The notes under the pieces were generated by a model. The model made no database searches, was not told where the DNA came from, and saw only the letters and a list, made by a program, of their open reading frames with translations. From assembly GCA_900550955.1 (NCBI GenBank), contig URUF01000018.1, positions 1 through 40,209 on the forward strand: DNA of 40,209 nt, written 5' to 3'. Each line of letters starts with the position of its first letter. Positions within the stretch are counted from its first letter, which is position 1. Position numbers and translations under genes: made by a program. Positions 30,258 through 40,209 of the stretch are shown here, one piece after another. The stretch is from an uncultured Eubacteriales bacterium (lineage in GTDB: Bacteria; Bacillota; Clostridia; Christensenellales; Aristaeellaceae).

Positions 30258-31091
30258 ATGTGCGAAGACGTTTTTGCCGCGATCAGCTGCACATATCATG
30301 CTCTTACCCATGCGGAACGCGGTATTGCCGATTATGTGCTGTCGCATTCTCAAGACATCCTTTCCATATCCATTGTTGAGCTGGCGCAAGCCTGCGGCAT
30401 AAGCAACAGCACACTTTTTCGCTTCTGCCGGCATTTGGGGTACAAGGGCTACCGCGAGTTCCACACAGCGCTTATTATAACCCTGCACAGCCATAACATG
30501 CTGCGCAAGCCTTCTGACGGCGACGGCCGCGAGCCCAACGCCTCCCTCGCGGGCGCGATCAGGCGCACCTATCTCAGCATGGCCTACGTGCTCAGGCAAA
30601 CCTATGCGGCGCTGGATCCCGCCGTTATGCGGCAGGCCGTTCAAAACCTAATGGCAGCCAGGCGCATTGTGGTAATCGGCGCGGAGGAATCGCTGGCCGT
30701 AGCGCTGCGGGCCTGTGTGGAGCTTTTGCGCCGCGTGCCATGCACCTTCTGCCCGCGGGATCTTCAAGCCCGGCAGCTGATAACCGCCTCCCTCACGGCT
30801 GACGAGGCTTTGATTGTGTTTTGCACCGAGGATGCCGACGCTTTGCCTATGGATATGATCGAGAAGGCGCACCGCAAAGGCGTTTATATTCTGGCATTTT
30901 CACGTTTTCCCCATTCGCCCTTTCGCACAGTGGCCAGCCACATGCTTGTGTATGAGCACGGCCTGGACGCCGGAATGCAAGGCCCGTCCCGTCTGGTTTC
31001 CGGCGTTTTTCTGGCGGCGGTGCTATCCAGCCTGTACGCGCAGTTCGCGCATGAGGCTTTCCTATCCCCAGAGCAGGAAACGCCGTTATAG
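30258..31091 (+). CDS. MurR/RpiR-family transcriptional regulator
   Basis: The 277-residue protein has the N-terminal HTH_6 domain (residues 1-80; ALTHAERGIADYVL, SIVELAQACGISNSTLFRFCRHLGYKGYREF) and a C-terminal SIS sugar-phosphate-binding domain (about 120-250; RRIVVIGAEESLAVALRA). Such proteins sense phosphosugars and regulate amino-sugar or sugar catabolism genes. The SIS domain's usual GxGxS loop reads GAEES here, so ligand binding may differ. The target operon is not adjacent: the neighbours are divergent purC and convergent rpsU. AGGAG lies 11 nt before the ATG. Confidence 0.88.
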   Translation: MCEDVFAAISCTYHALTHAERGIADYVLSHSQDILSISIVELAQACGISNSTLFRFCRHLGYKGYREFHTALIITLHSHNMLRKPSDGDGREPNASLAGAIRRTYLSMAYVLRQTYAALDPAVMRQAVQNLMAARRIVVIGAEESLAVALRACVELLRRVPCTFCPRDLQARQLITASLTADEALIVFCTEDADALPMDMIEKAHRKGVYILAFSRFPHSPFRTVASHMLVYEHGLDAGMQGPSRLVSGVFLAAVLSSLYAQFAHEAFLSPEQETPL

Positions 31092-31100
31092 GCAAATGAC

Positions 31101-31140
31101 AAAAAGCCCATTCCGGCAGTGCCGGAATGGGCTTTTTTTT
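31101..31140. terminator. Strong bidirectional terminator between the RpiR gene and rpsU
   Basis: Sixteen-bp perfect arms (31102-31117 / 31121-31136) with a 3-nt loop, an A-tract on the left and eight T residues on the right. It can end both converging transcripts. Confidence 0.95.
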
Positions 31141-31154
31141 AGACTGCGTATGAA

Positions 31155-31328
31155 TCAGTACTTGCGCTTGCGTGCAGCTTCAGCCTTCTTTTTGCGTTTT
31201 ACGCTGGGCTTTTCATAATGCTCACGCTTGCGAGCCTCTGCCAAAACACCTGTGCGAGCACATTGACGTTTGAACCGCTTCAGAGCGCTTTCCAGGGATT
31301 CATTCTCGCGGATGCGTACCTCGGACAC
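31155..31328 (-). CDS. rpsU: Ribosomal protein bS21
   Basis: The 57-residue basic protein reads MSEVRIRENESLESALKRFK, then RQCARTGVLAEARKREHYEK, and ends in a Lys/Arg-rich tail (PSVKRKKKAEAARKRKY), the standard S21 sequence. It binds the 30S platform and helps initiation. The start is GTG with GGGAGGG 6 nt upstream, so a search limited to ATG would miss it. It has its own promoter at 31411-31439 and the strong terminator at 31101-31140, and in Clostridia it commonly follows the dnaK-prmA-rsmE-mtaB cluster, as here. Confidence 0.97.
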   Translation of the reverse strand: MSEVRIRENESLESALKRFKRQCARTGVLAEARKREHYEKPSVKRKKKAEAARKRKY

Positions 31329-31410
31329 TGTTATCCCTCCCCTCGCGCATACCGCCTGGCCCCTTCTACAGCCCTCTGGCCTTGAAAGAGCATATGGCGA
31401 CCATATGTTT

Positions 31411-31439
31411 ATTATAGCGCTTATCTTTCATGCCGTCAA
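31411..31439 (-). promoter_or_regulatory. Sigma-A promoter of rpsU
   Basis: On the minus strand TTGACG (31434-31439), 17 bp and TATAAT (31411-31416), with an 80-nt leader. Confidence 0.8.
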
Positions 31440-31554
31440 CCATGAATTTTGAACAGGATGTAAATTTCACGGCGAATTGGCGGGGTAGGCCAAGCCCGCC
31501 CGCGCACCGAATAAGCCGTTAAGCAGCGCCCGCGCGCCGGCTGCGCAAAGCGCC

Positions 31555-31899
31555 TTACGCCATGCGCTCGCTAAGCTTTTCCCCGCCCAGCACATGGTAA
31601 TGCATGTGTTTCACCGTTTGGCAGGCGTTTTCGCCGCAGTTGTTCACAATGCGGTAGCCGCCCTCCTCAAGGCCAAGCTGCTTTGCCACCTTGGCGCAGG
31701 TCCGCAGGCAGGCGGCCAGCTCGTGATCGCTCAATTCGGCGTTATGCGCCACGTCGGGCGTATGCTTTTTGCTGATGACCAGCACATGCGTGGGCGCCTG
31801 CGGGCTGATATCGTAAAACGCGTAGGTATCCTCATCCTCGTACACCTTGCGGGAGGGGATTTCCCCCGCCATGATCTTGCAAAACAAACAATCCTGCAT
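31555..31899 (-). CDS. HIT-family protein (Hint-like)
   Basis: The 114-residue protein is a Hint-type nucleotide-binding protein that hydrolyses AMP-linked phosphoramidates. CLFCKIMAGEIPS is at the N-terminus, DISPQAPTHVLVISKKH in the middle and the histidine triad HMHYHVLGG at the end. The ATG at 31899 has TGAGGAA upstream and gives the canonical MQDCLFCKI start; eight earlier codons do not fit. It lies between mtaB and rpsU, a common clostridial order. Confidence 0.93.
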   Translation of the reverse strand: MQDCLFCKIMAGEIPSRKVYEDEDTYAFYDISPQAPTHVLVISKKHTPDVAHNAELSDHELAACLRTCAKVAKQLGLEEGGYRIVNNCGENACQTVKHMHYHVLGGEKLSERMA

Positions 31900-31941
31900 G
31901 CGGCATTCCTCACTTTCATACAATAGGTTCCCAGGTTTGAT

Positions 31942-33234
31942 TCATTCCACAACCGCGCCGTGCATTCCTTCCTGCGTAAGCCCGTCCAAACGCACCCGCG
32001 CTAGGGTTCCGGGTTCGCCGCCCGGCACGCGCACATGGATGTATTCCGGCGTATAGCCCGTTACGGTTCCGTCGGGCTGGCGTTCCTCCAAAAGCACTGA
32101 AACGGTCGAGCCCAAAAAACGCTCATGGTACTGCTTTGCCAGCGCATCGCCCAGCGCGATCAGCCGCTTGACGCGATCGGCCTTCGCCGCCTCCGGCACT
32201 TGCTCCTCCATCGTTGCGGCAGGCGTGCCCTCGCGCGGGCTGAATGGGAACACATGCAAGCGCGCAAAGCCTACCTTTTCACAAAAGGCAAGCGTCTGGC
32301 GGAATTCCGCCTCCGTTTCGCCGGGAAAGCCGATAATCACGTCCGTGGTGAAGGCGGCGTTGGGCCAGCATGTACGTATGCGGCAAACCGCTTCCCAGAA
32401 CTGCTGGGTATTATAGCCGCGCTTCATGCGGCGCAGCACGCTGTCGCTGCCGCTTTGCAGCGCCAGATGAAACTGCGGGCACACCTGCGGCAGCGCCTTG
32501 AGCGCGCTTGCAAACGCGTCCGTAGCCACGCGGGGCTCCAGCGAGCCCAGCCTGACGCGCATAACGCCCTCCGCCTGGCAGGCGGCTTCCACAGCCTGCG
32601 CCAATGTGGGCCTGCCCTCCAAATCGCGGCCATAGCTGGTAAGATGGATGCCCGTAAGCACCAGCTCCCGGAAGCCCGCCCTCGCCAGCGCCTGCGCTTC
32701 CTCGCGGATGGCGTTTATCGGCCGCGAGCGCACGCCGCCCCGCACCGCAGGGATGATGCAGTAGGTGCAACGGTTGTCGCACCCCTCCTGGATTTTCATC
32801 ACGGCCCGGGTATGCCCTTCATGGCTATGGATGGTCAAGGGCTCGTAGGGCGCGTTTTCCACGCCGTCAACGGCCACGGTCTGGGTGTTTTGCGCAATGG
32901 CCTCTTCCAGCAGCTCCACCACCCGGCTGCGGTACTGCGTGCCCAGGATAAGGCGCGCGCCCGTGCCGCGCAGGGCCTCGCCCATGCGCTGGGCCAGGCA
33001 GCCGGCGATCACCAGCTCAGCCTGCGGGTTGCGCCGTTTGCAGCGGCGGATAAGCTGCATGCTTTTTTTATCGCCCGTGCCGGTTACGGTGCAGGTGTTC
33101 ACCACGTATACGTCCGCGGGCGCGCCGCCTTCGGCAACGGCGTAGCCCTGGCGCTCAAAGGCCTCCAGCATGGCCTGCGTATCGTATTGGTTTACCTTGC
33201 AGCCCAACGTGGTAAAGCTGACCGTCTTTTGCAT
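31942..33234 (-). CDS. mtaB: tRNA t6A37 methylthiotransferase MtaB
   Basis: The 430-residue radical SAM enzyme adds a methylthio group to t6A at position 37 of tRNAs that read ANN codons. It has an N-terminal UPF0004 domain (TLGCKVNQYDTQAM, VVNTCTVTGTGDKKS, IAGCLAQR) with the three auxiliary-cluster cysteines, the radical SAM motif CDNRCTYC near residue 155, and a C-terminal TRAM domain. GCKVNQYDTQ and length separate it from MiaB and RimO. It follows rsmE with an 11-bp gap and AGGTGAG upstream. Confidence 0.95.
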   Translation of the reverse strand: MQKTVSFTTLGCKVNQYDTQAMLEAFERQGYAVAEGGAPADVYVVNTCTVTGTGDKKSMQLIRRCKRRNPQAELVIAGCLAQRMGEALRGTGARLILGTQYRSRVVELLEEAIAQNTQTVAVDGVENAPYEPLTIHSHEGHTRAVMKIQEGCDNRCTYCIIPAVRGGVRSRPINAIREEAQALARAGFRELVLTGIHLTSYGRDLEGRPTLAQAVEAACQAEGVMRVRLGSLEPRVATDAFASALKALPQVCPQFHLALQSGSDSVLRRMKRGYNTQQFWEAVCRIRTCWPNAAFTTDVIIGFPGETEAEFRQTLAFCEKVGFARLHVFPFSPREGTPAATMEEQVPEAAKADRVKRLIALGDALAKQYHERFLGSTVSVLLEERQPDGTVTGYTPEYIHVRVPGGEPGTLARVRLDGLTQEGMHGAVVE

Positions 33235-33245
33235 CCCCGCTCACC

Positions 33246-34001
33246 TCACATTTCGCCAAGCGCGCCCCACAGCACGCTCAGGGCGCACAAACCGGCGGTT
33301 TCCGTCCTAAGGATGCGCCGTCCCAGCGTAACGCTTACGGCGCCCGCCTCCCTTAGCTGCGCCTGCTCCTTGGATGAAATGCCGCCCTCCGGCCCAATCA
33401 CAAGCACCACGCGCAGCGGTACGCCATGCGCCTGCACATATCCGCCAACCGCCTTGGATAGCGGCAGCGCATGCTCCTCCTCCCAGGCCACAAGCAGCAA
33501 ATCCGGCTTCTCGGCCTGCATGCGCTCAAGCGCAGCCGAAAAGCCTCGCGTTTCCGATACTTGCGGCACATGCGCCCGTCCGCTCTGCTTGGCGGCCTCC
33601 AGGGCAATGCGCGCAAGGCGCTCGCGCTTCTTCTCCGCGCGCTCCGCCTTGTCGCCACGGGCCACGCTGCGCTCCATCTCCACGGGCCATAGCTCCCAAG
33701 CGCCCAGCTCCGTGGCTTTTTGCACAATCCATTCCAGCTTGTCCGCCTTGGGCAGGCCCTGCCACAGCGTTACATGCGTCCGTGCCTCGGGCGACGGGCA
33801 TTCCGCCGTCACCCTGGCCTGCGCGGCCCTTTCATCCACGGTTTCCAGCGTGGCCGCCCAAAGCGCGCAGCCATCCAACAGGCGCACCTCCTCGCCCGGC
33901 CGCAGGCGCAAAACGCGGGCGGCGTGCCGGCTTTCCTCACACGAGAGGGTAACAAGCTGCCCTGCTGCGGCAATAGGCTCCTCCGTATAAAACCGGTGCA
34001 T
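33246..34001 (-). CDS. rsmE: 16S rRNA (uracil-1498-N3)-methyltransferase
   Basis: The 251-residue SPOUT enzyme methylates U1498 of 16S rRNA. An N-terminal PUA-like domain begins MHRFYTEEPI and has HAARVLRLRPGEEVRLLDG. The C-terminal SPOUT knot is marked by QKATELGAWELWPV, VLVIGPEGGISSKE and LGRRILRTETAGLCAL. The frame is open further upstream into prmA, but the ATG at 34001 overlaps the prmA stop by one base (TGATG) and starts the family sequence exactly. Confidence 0.95.
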   Translation of the reverse strand: MHRFYTEEPIAAAGQLVTLSCEESRHAARVLRLRPGEEVRLLDGCALWAATLETVDERAAQARVTAECPSPEARTHVTLWQGLPKADKLEWIVQKATELGAWELWPVEMERSVARGDKAERAEKKRERLARIALEAAKQSGRAHVPQVSETRGFSAALERMQAEKPDLLLVAWEEEHALPLSKAVGGYVQAHGVPLRVVLVIGPEGGISSKEQAQLREAGAVSVTLGRRILRTETAGLCALSVLWGALGEM

Positions 34002-34951
34002 CACTTTGCCTCGTTTCGCAGGGCCAGCGCTACCCACTCGCCCTTTTCTATGCGGTCGTATACGGCATAGCCCGCCTTCTCCGCCGCCAAAAGCACATCC
34101 TGCTCCCGCTCGCGGATAATGCCGGAGCAAATGAGCAGCCCGTTCCGCTGCAAATGGCGCGTAAGCGGCCCGGCCAGCATGCAGATGGCGTCCGCAACGA
34201 TGTTGGCCACGGCCAGCTCGCAGGGCATGGTTTCGCCTTTGCACAGGTCGCCCACCACCACGCGCACATGGCCGTCCACAGCGTTAAGCGCCACGTTTTC
34301 CCTGGCAACCTTAACCGCGTCCGGGTCGATGTCAATGGCCAGCACATCCTTCGCGCCCAGCTTGGCCGCCGCAATCGCCAAAATGCCGCTGCCGGTGCCC
34401 ACGTCCATCACGCGCATACCGTCCTGCAAATGCTTTTCCAAAAGCTGCATGCACATGTTGGTGGTTTCATGGGTGCCGGTGCCAAAGGCCATGCCTGGAT
34501 CCAGCTCGATCACCAAATCGCCGGGCTTGGCGGCATAGGGCTCCCACGTGGGCTTTACCACCAACCGGCTGCCGATGCGGAAGGGCTTATAATACTTCTT
34601 CCAGTTTTCGGACCAGTCCTCGTCCGCCACGCTTTTCATATCCATTGCAAGCGTGCCAAGGTCGATGCCGTCCGCCGAGGCCTTGAGCCCGCTTAAGCGC
34701 AGGCGCACGCTTTGCAGCACGTCATGCGTATGCTCGTTTTGCTCAAACCAGGCCTTCACCAGCACGTCCTTGGGCATATCGTCCAGCATTTTGGGGTCGT
34801 ACAGCTCCCAATGCACGCCTGCCTGATGGGGGTCTGGCACATCCGCGCGGTCAACGATCTCCGTACCCGCCGCGCCAAGGCCCATCAATTCATCGCTGAT
34901 GAGGTCGCTGCCCATTGTTGTGGTATGCACCACAGCCTCGCACCACTGCAT
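34001..34951 (-). CDS. prmA: Ribosomal protein L11 methyltransferase
   Basis: The 316-residue protein trimethylates L11. The N-terminal substrate-recognition domain is followed by a linker with DWSENWKKYYKPFRIG and the catalytic domain with DPGMAFGTGTHETT, VMDVGTGSGILAIAAAKLGA (SAM motif I) and LAVANIVADAI. Length is normal. TAGGAG lies 7 nt before the ATG. It lies behind dnaJ after a hairpin that may reduce read-through, so part of its expression may be independent of heat shock. Confidence 0.95.
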   Translation of the reverse strand: MQWCEAVVHTTTMGSDLISDELMGLGAAGTEIVDRADVPDPHQAGVHWELYDPKMLDDMPKDVLVKAWFEQNEHTHDVLQSVRLRLSGLKASADGIDLGTLAMDMKSVADEDWSENWKKYYKPFRIGSRLVVKPTWEPYAAKPGDLVIELDPGMAFGTGTHETTNMCMQLLEKHLQDGMRVMDVGTGSGILAIAAAKLGAKDVLAIDIDPDAVKVARENVALNAVDGHVRVVVGDLCKGETMPCELAVANIVADAICMLAGPLTRHLQRNGLLICSGIIREREQDVLLAAEKAGYAVYDRIEKGEWVALALRNEAK

Positions 34952-34977
34952 ACAAACGCTCCTATCCTAATGGTTTG

Positions 34978-35033
34978 AAAAACGCCCAAAAGCGTGCGCG
35001 GCGGGGCCATGCCCGCCCGCAGCACGCTTTTGG
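34978..35033 (-). terminator. Hairpin with T-run between dnaJ and prmA
   Basis: On the minus strand, 12-bp arms (34986-34997 / 35022-35033) extend into an imperfect GC stem and are followed by GCGTTTTTC. It probably attenuates dnaJ transcription into prmA. Confidence 0.75.
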
Positions 35034-35035
35034 CC

Positions 35036-36160
35036 TTAATTGTTAAAAATATCCTTCAGCTTATCCGCGAAGCTCTTGCGGCCCTCGTATTCCTTGCCGC
35101 CCATGCTCTCGTCCAGCTGCCTGAGCAGATCCTTCTGCTTTTCGTTCAGCTTTTTGGGCACTTCCACATGCACGGTCACAACCAGGTCGCCCTTGAGGCC
35201 GTTTTTCAGCGAAGGAATGCCTTGCCCCTTGATGCGGAACTGCGTTCCTGTTTGCGTGCCCTCGGGGATGCGCTGCTTAACCGGCTTTTCCAGGGTGGGC
35301 ACGTCCAGCTCCGCGCCCAGGGCCGCCTGCGTTATGCTGATGGGCATATCCAGCAGGATGTCGTTGCCGCTTCGCTTAAACAGCTTGTGCGGCTTTACCG
35401 AAACGGTAATGTACAAATCGCCCGCCGGGCCGCCGCGCATGCCGGGCTCGCCCTCGCCGCGCTTAACCAGGCTTACGCCGTCCTGAATGCCAGCAGGGAT
35501 GCGCAGCTTCAAATTGCGCTTGCGCCGCACACGGCCGGTGCCGCCGCAGCTTTGGCACTTGTCCTTGATGATTTTGCCCTCGCCATGGCAGGTAGGGCAG
35601 GTACGAACCGTTACCATAAAGCCGCCGCCCGTGCGTACCTGGCCGGATCCCTTACAGGTGGGACAGGTCTGGGGCTGGGTGCCGGGTTTGGCGCCGCTGC
35701 CGCCGCAAGCGTCGCAGGCTTCATTGCGGAAAAAATCAATGCTCTTTTCGCAGCCAAAGGCCGCTTCTTCAAAGGTAATGGTAATGCGGTGCTGCACGTC
35801 GTTGCCCTCAATGGGCGCATCCCGCCGGGAGGCCCCGCCCATGCCGCCGCCAAAAAAGGTATCGAAAATGCTTTCGAACCCGCCCATACCGCCAAAGCCG
35901 TTAAAATCGAAGCCGCCAGCCCCGCCGCCGCCCATTTGCGGGCCGTCAAAGCCGAACTGATCATAGCGCTTGCGCTTTTCGGGGTCGCTCAAAACCTCGT
36001 TGGCTTCGTTGAGCTCCTTAAAGCGCTCCTCTGCGCCCTTATCGTTGGGATGCAGATCGGGATGGCACTCCTTGGCCTTTTTGCGGTATGCGCTTTTAAT
36101 TTCCGCGTCGGTGGCGTTCTTGCCTACGCCCAGCACCTCGTAATAATCGCGCTTTGCCAA
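35036..36160 (-). CDS. dnaJ: Chaperone DnaJ
   Basis: The 374-residue Hsp40 co-chaperone stimulates the DnaK ATPase and delivers substrates. The J domain (1-70) carries HPD at residues 33-35; a G/F-rich region (about 80-120) follows; then four zinc-binding repeats CDACGGSG, CPTCKGSG, CPTCHGEG and CQSCGGTG; then the C-terminal substrate-binding domain. The start is TTG at 36160 with AGGTGA close upstream. It is the last of the hrcA-grpE-dnaK-dnaJ genes. Confidence 0.97.
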   Translation of the reverse strand: MAKRDYYEVLGVGKNATDAEIKSAYRKKAKECHPDLHPNDKGAEERFKELNEANEVLSDPEKRKRYDQFGFDGPQMGGGGAGGFDFNGFGGMGGFESIFDTFFGGGMGGASRRDAPIEGNDVQHRITITFEEAAFGCEKSIDFFRNEACDACGGSGAKPGTQPQTCPTCKGSGQVRTGGGFMVTVRTCPTCHGEGKIIKDKCQSCGGTGRVRRKRNLKLRIPAGIQDGVSLVKRGEGEPGMRGGPAGDLYITVSVKPHKLFKRSGNDILLDMPISITQAALGAELDVPTLEKPVKQRIPEGTQTGTQFRIKGQGIPSLKNGLKGDLVVTVHVEVPKKLNEKQKDLLRQLDESMGGKEYEGRKSFADKLKDIFNN

Positions 36161-36334
36161 AAGCTCACCTACTTACTCATATGTGAAAACCAAAATCGTT
36201 TTTTCATAAACATGCTTCAATCCCCTTCCCCACGTCGCCGCCGGGAAAGGGGATTTCTGCGCGCCTTTCCCATTTATCTGGGAAACGCTCTCCCGGGGAC
36301 AAGCCCCTGGATTCACCGCCGGGCCGCGCCCGGC

Positions 36335-38146
<1,812 letters not shown>

Positions 38147-38259
38147 AGTGTTTATCCTCCCTCAAATTGCTTGCGCCTGCGCGCAAATTTGGTAATTCGC
38201 GTTCCTAAAGAAATGTATGTGTCAACGGCGGTATACCGCCGATGCAAAGGGGAAAACGG

Positions 38260-38880
38260 TTATTCGGGAACAACCTTCACCATTGCGTGCCTGAGCACCG
38301 CGCCCTCCATGCGGTAGCCCTTTTGCAGCACCGCGCATACGGTGCCGGGCTCCCCGTCCTCGGGCGCGCCCTGCATAACCGCGTTTTCCAAATTGGGGTC
38401 AAACTTTTCACCCAGCCGGTCAATGGGGGTAATGCCGCGCTTCTCAAATGCCTCGCAAAGCTGGCGGTATACCATTTCAACGCCGCTTCTGAGCGATTCG
38501 TCCGGGCTTTCCGCAGCGGCCAGGATCGCGCGCTCCAGATTGTCTATCACCGGCAGCAGCGTGGTGGCAAAGCTGCGCGCGCCATCGTCAAAGGCCTCCT
38601 TGCGAACGTTCTGGTTGCGCCGGCGGAAGTTCTCAAAATCCGCCTGTACGCGCTGCGCCATCGCCAGGTATTCCTCCTGCTTGGCAACCGCGGCGGCCAA
38701 CGCCTCCGCTGCCTGCGCGTCCTCCGTTTCTTCCTTCGCCGTCTCCTGGGCGGCTTCGGGATCCATGGCCTGCTGCGCGGCTTGCTCTACCTCCGCCGCC
38801 TCGTCCACGGCCTCGGCCACAGGCTTCTGTTCAACGTCCTGCATGCTTTCCCCTCTTTGCTTTTTCTTTTTCTTCGTCAT
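38260..38880 (-). CDS. grpE: Nucleotide exchange factor GrpE
   Basis: The 206-residue protein releases ADP from DnaK. It has an acidic, Gln/Ala/Glu-rich coiled coil (about 15-90), the helix DFENFRRRNQNVRKEA, LLPVIDNLERAI and the C-terminal beta domain with GEKFDPNLENAVMQ and VLQKGYRMEGAVLRHAMVKV. The GYR...R.A.V.V ending is diagnostic. It starts 7 bp after hrcA with GAGGAAACC before the ATG. Confidence 0.96.
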   Translation of the reverse strand: MTKKKKKQRGESMQDVEQKPVAEAVDEAAEVEQAAQQAMDPEAAQETAKEETEDAQAAEALAAAVAKQEEYLAMAQRVQADFENFRRRNQNVRKEAFDDGARSFATTLLPVIDNLERAILAAAESPDESLRSGVEMVYRQLCEAFEKRGITPIDRLGEKFDPNLENAVMQGAPEDGEPGTVCAVLQKGYRMEGAVLRHAMVKVVPE

Positions 38881-38887
38881 GGTTTCC

Positions 38888-39919
38888 TCACTCCTTGTCC
38901 TGCCTGAGCAGGTCGGTGAGCTGCTTGCCCATGGCGCTCAAAATTCCCAGCACGCGGCCATACTCCATACGGGTAGGGCCAATCACGCCGATGGTGCCAT
39001 GGGTGTTGTCGCTCAGGCGATAGGTGGCCGTTACCAACGAGCAATCCTCCAGCTCCGGGATGCCCGTTTCCGGGCCGATGCGCACGGTAAAGGCCATTTC
39101 GCCGTGGTTTTCCAAAAGGCGTATCAGCTTGTCTTTGGTTTCCAGCACGCTTAGGAAGCTCTTGGCCTTTTCCACATCGCTGTATTCCGGAAAGTTCAGG
39201 ATGTTGCTGGTACCGCCCAGCGCCAGCTTGGCTTTTTTGGCGCCGTCGCTTTCCACCGCTTCCAGAAAATCCGCCACGCCCTTGAGGGCCTGCCCGTTGC
39301 CATCCTGGCTGCCAAAGGCGCTGCGCAGGATCTTTTGCGCCTCGCTGATGGTATGCCCGCTTAATTGCTCGGTGAGCATGCGGCTGATGGCGTACAGGGC
39401 GTCCGCGTCCAAATCGCCGCCTACGTGAATCACCGTATCGCGCATGATGCCGCCGTCTGTCACAATCACCAGCAGCGCGCTTTGCGCGCTCACCGGCACC
39501 AGCTGCAACGTGCGGATGCGCAGCTCCGCCCCCTTGGGGCTCATCACCAGCGATGTGTAATGCGTAAGGCCTGAAAGCACCTGCGCCGCCCGGTTAATCA
39601 CATCCTCCATCTGCTGGGCGCGGCTGGTAAAATACGCGCCCACCGTGGCGGCGTCATCCGTGCGTATGGAGCCGTTTTTGAGCAGCTGATCCACATACAG
39701 GCGGTACGCCTTCGCGCTGGGAATGCGCCCCGCGCTCACATGCGGCTGATCCAGATAGCCAAGCTCCTCCAAATCGCTCATTTCATTGCGAATGGTGGCG
39801 GAGCTCAAGCCCATCTCATACTTCTTGGAAATCGTGCGGCTGCCCACGGGAATGGCAGTCAGGATATAATCGTCGATGATCGCCTGCAAAATGCGGAATT
39901 TGCGCGCGTCCATCATCAT
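38888..39919 (-). CDS. hrcA: Heat-inducible transcription repressor HrcA
   Basis: The 343-residue repressor binds the CIRCE operator and is kept active by GroEL, as known for the family. It has an N-terminal winged HTH (RKFRILQAIIDDYI, PVGSRTISKKYEMGLSSATIRNEMSDLEELGYL, HVSAGRIPSAKAYRLYVD) and a GAF-like domain (LQLVPVSAQSALLVIVTDGG) with the C-terminal GVIGPTRMEYGRV motif. The frame is open to 39964, but GGGAG lies 8 nt before the ATG at 39919 and the start MMMDARKFRIL fits the family. Confidence 0.97.
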   Translation of the reverse strand: MMMDARKFRILQAIIDDYILTAIPVGSRTISKKYEMGLSSATIRNEMSDLEELGYLDQPHVSAGRIPSAKAYRLYVDQLLKNGSIRTDDAATVGAYFTSRAQQMEDVINRAAQVLSGLTHYTSLVMSPKGAELRIRTLQLVPVSAQSALLVIVTDGGIMRDTVIHVGGDLDADALYAISRMLTEQLSGHTISEAQKILRSAFGSQDGNGQALKGVADFLEAVESDGAKKAKLALGGTSNILNFPEYSDVEKAKSFLSVLETKDKLIRLLENHGEMAFTVRIGPETGIPELEDCSLVTATYRLSDNTHGTIGVIGPTRMEYGRVLGILSAMGKQLTDLLRQDKE

Positions 39920-39957
39920 ACCGCCATCTCCCTTCGTTACCATATCGGTTCCGTTTG

Positions 39958-39984
39958 TTAGCACTCGTTTGGGTTGAGTGCTAA
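39958..39984. promoter_or_regulatory. CIRCE operator (HrcA binding site)
   Basis: Exact consensus TTAGCACTC-N9-GAGTGCTAA (39958-39966 and 39976-39984), just upstream of the hrcA start and downstream of the -10 box. Confidence 0.98.
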
Positions 39985-39993
39985 CACATGCAT

Positions 39994-40022
39994 ATCATAT
40001 GACAGCCCAGGATGTTTGTCAA
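39994..40022 (-). promoter_or_regulatory. Sigma-A promoter of the heat-shock operon
   Basis: On the minus strand TTGACA (40017-40022), 17 bp and TATGAT (39994-39999). The start point would fall at the edge of CIRCE, as usual for hrcA operons. Confidence 0.9.
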
Positions 40023-40029
40023 GGGCTTT

Positions 40030-40209
40030 TGCAATTTTTGAGCGCGAATTCAAGGTTTGTTCACAAACCTTCAGGCCGTCGAAAAAGCTCGTCTGCGGCG
40101 ATCTTTTCCGCCTAGATTGCGCTGTTCGCCTACTCGCTGCGCTCGCCGGGCGGCGAAACCTTGCTGCGCAAGGCTTCCGAAACCGGCGTACACGCCGCCG
40201 GTTTCGGAA
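40030..40209. other. Non-coding window end with two hairpins
   Basis: No gene is visible. There is an aaggtttg / caaacctt hairpin near 40053-40072 and a ttccgaaaccggcg / cgccggtttcggaa hairpin that reaches the window end, with a GC-rich stretch between them. It resembles intergenic repeat sequence, which cannot be confirmed from one copy. Confidence 0.5.

Overview
The window looks like a chromosomal segment of a moderately high-GC Firmicute of class Clostridia, probably a gut lineage (Christensenellales-like is my guess, from gene order and composition only). Support comes from the hrcA-grpE-dnaK-dnaJ-prmA-rsmE-mtaB cluster with a CIRCE operator, rpsU, a T-box leader in front of ileS, a class B sortase, and sigma-A promoters with GGAGG ribosome binding sites. 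No species can be named from the sequence alone.

Layout. 1-4000 (minus strand): a methionine-rich secreted protein, then two enzymes of UDP-N-acetyl-L-fucosamine synthesis (CapG/FnlC and CapF/FnlB types). 4041-6870 (plus): a promoter, a glycosyltransferase-like protein, a hotdog thioesterase, an NTF2-like protein and a terminator. 6940-9402: a small clostridial-type protein, a promoter with a long structured leader, a class B sortase and a degenerate Gfo/Idh protein. 9411-12877: T-box-controlled ileS. 13000-16678: an RNA-modification cluster (RlmI-like methyltransferase, RluA-type pseudouridine synthase, tgt) followed by Nudix and GNAT genes. 16928-18771: a lower-GC graveyard with a truncated histidine kinase, a decapitated phosphodiesterase and a DUF6809-like remnant.

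18990-23090 is the most notable region: a compact integrative element of 4,042 bp inserted into the 3' part of a tRNA-Ser(GGA) gene and bounded by perfect 59-bp direct repeats. It carries a tyrosine integrase, a DnaD-like replication protein whose frame is broken at a (CG)7 tract, two paralogous small HTH-like proteins, and about 1.3 kb of non-coding, hairpin-rich DNA with tandem repeats and a 108-bp inverted repeat. I see no conjugation, capsid or cargo genes. The tRNA's own terminator now lies beyond the distal repeat, and the element supplies the 3' end of the tRNA, including an encoded CCA.

23233-28272: an XRE regulator with a membrane protein, a YccF protein, a TIGR04076 protein, an alpha/beta hydrolase, a MATE exporter and a GNAT protein. 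28257-30023: CapE/FnlA, the missing first enzyme of the L-FucNAc pathway, lies downstream of purC. 30177-31140: an RpiR regulator and a shared terminator. 31155-39984: rpsU, a HIT protein, mtaB, rsmE, prmA, dnaJ, dnaK, grpE and hrcA, all on the minus strand, with the promoter and CIRCE site upstream of hrcA. The window ends in non-coding, hairpin-rich DNA.
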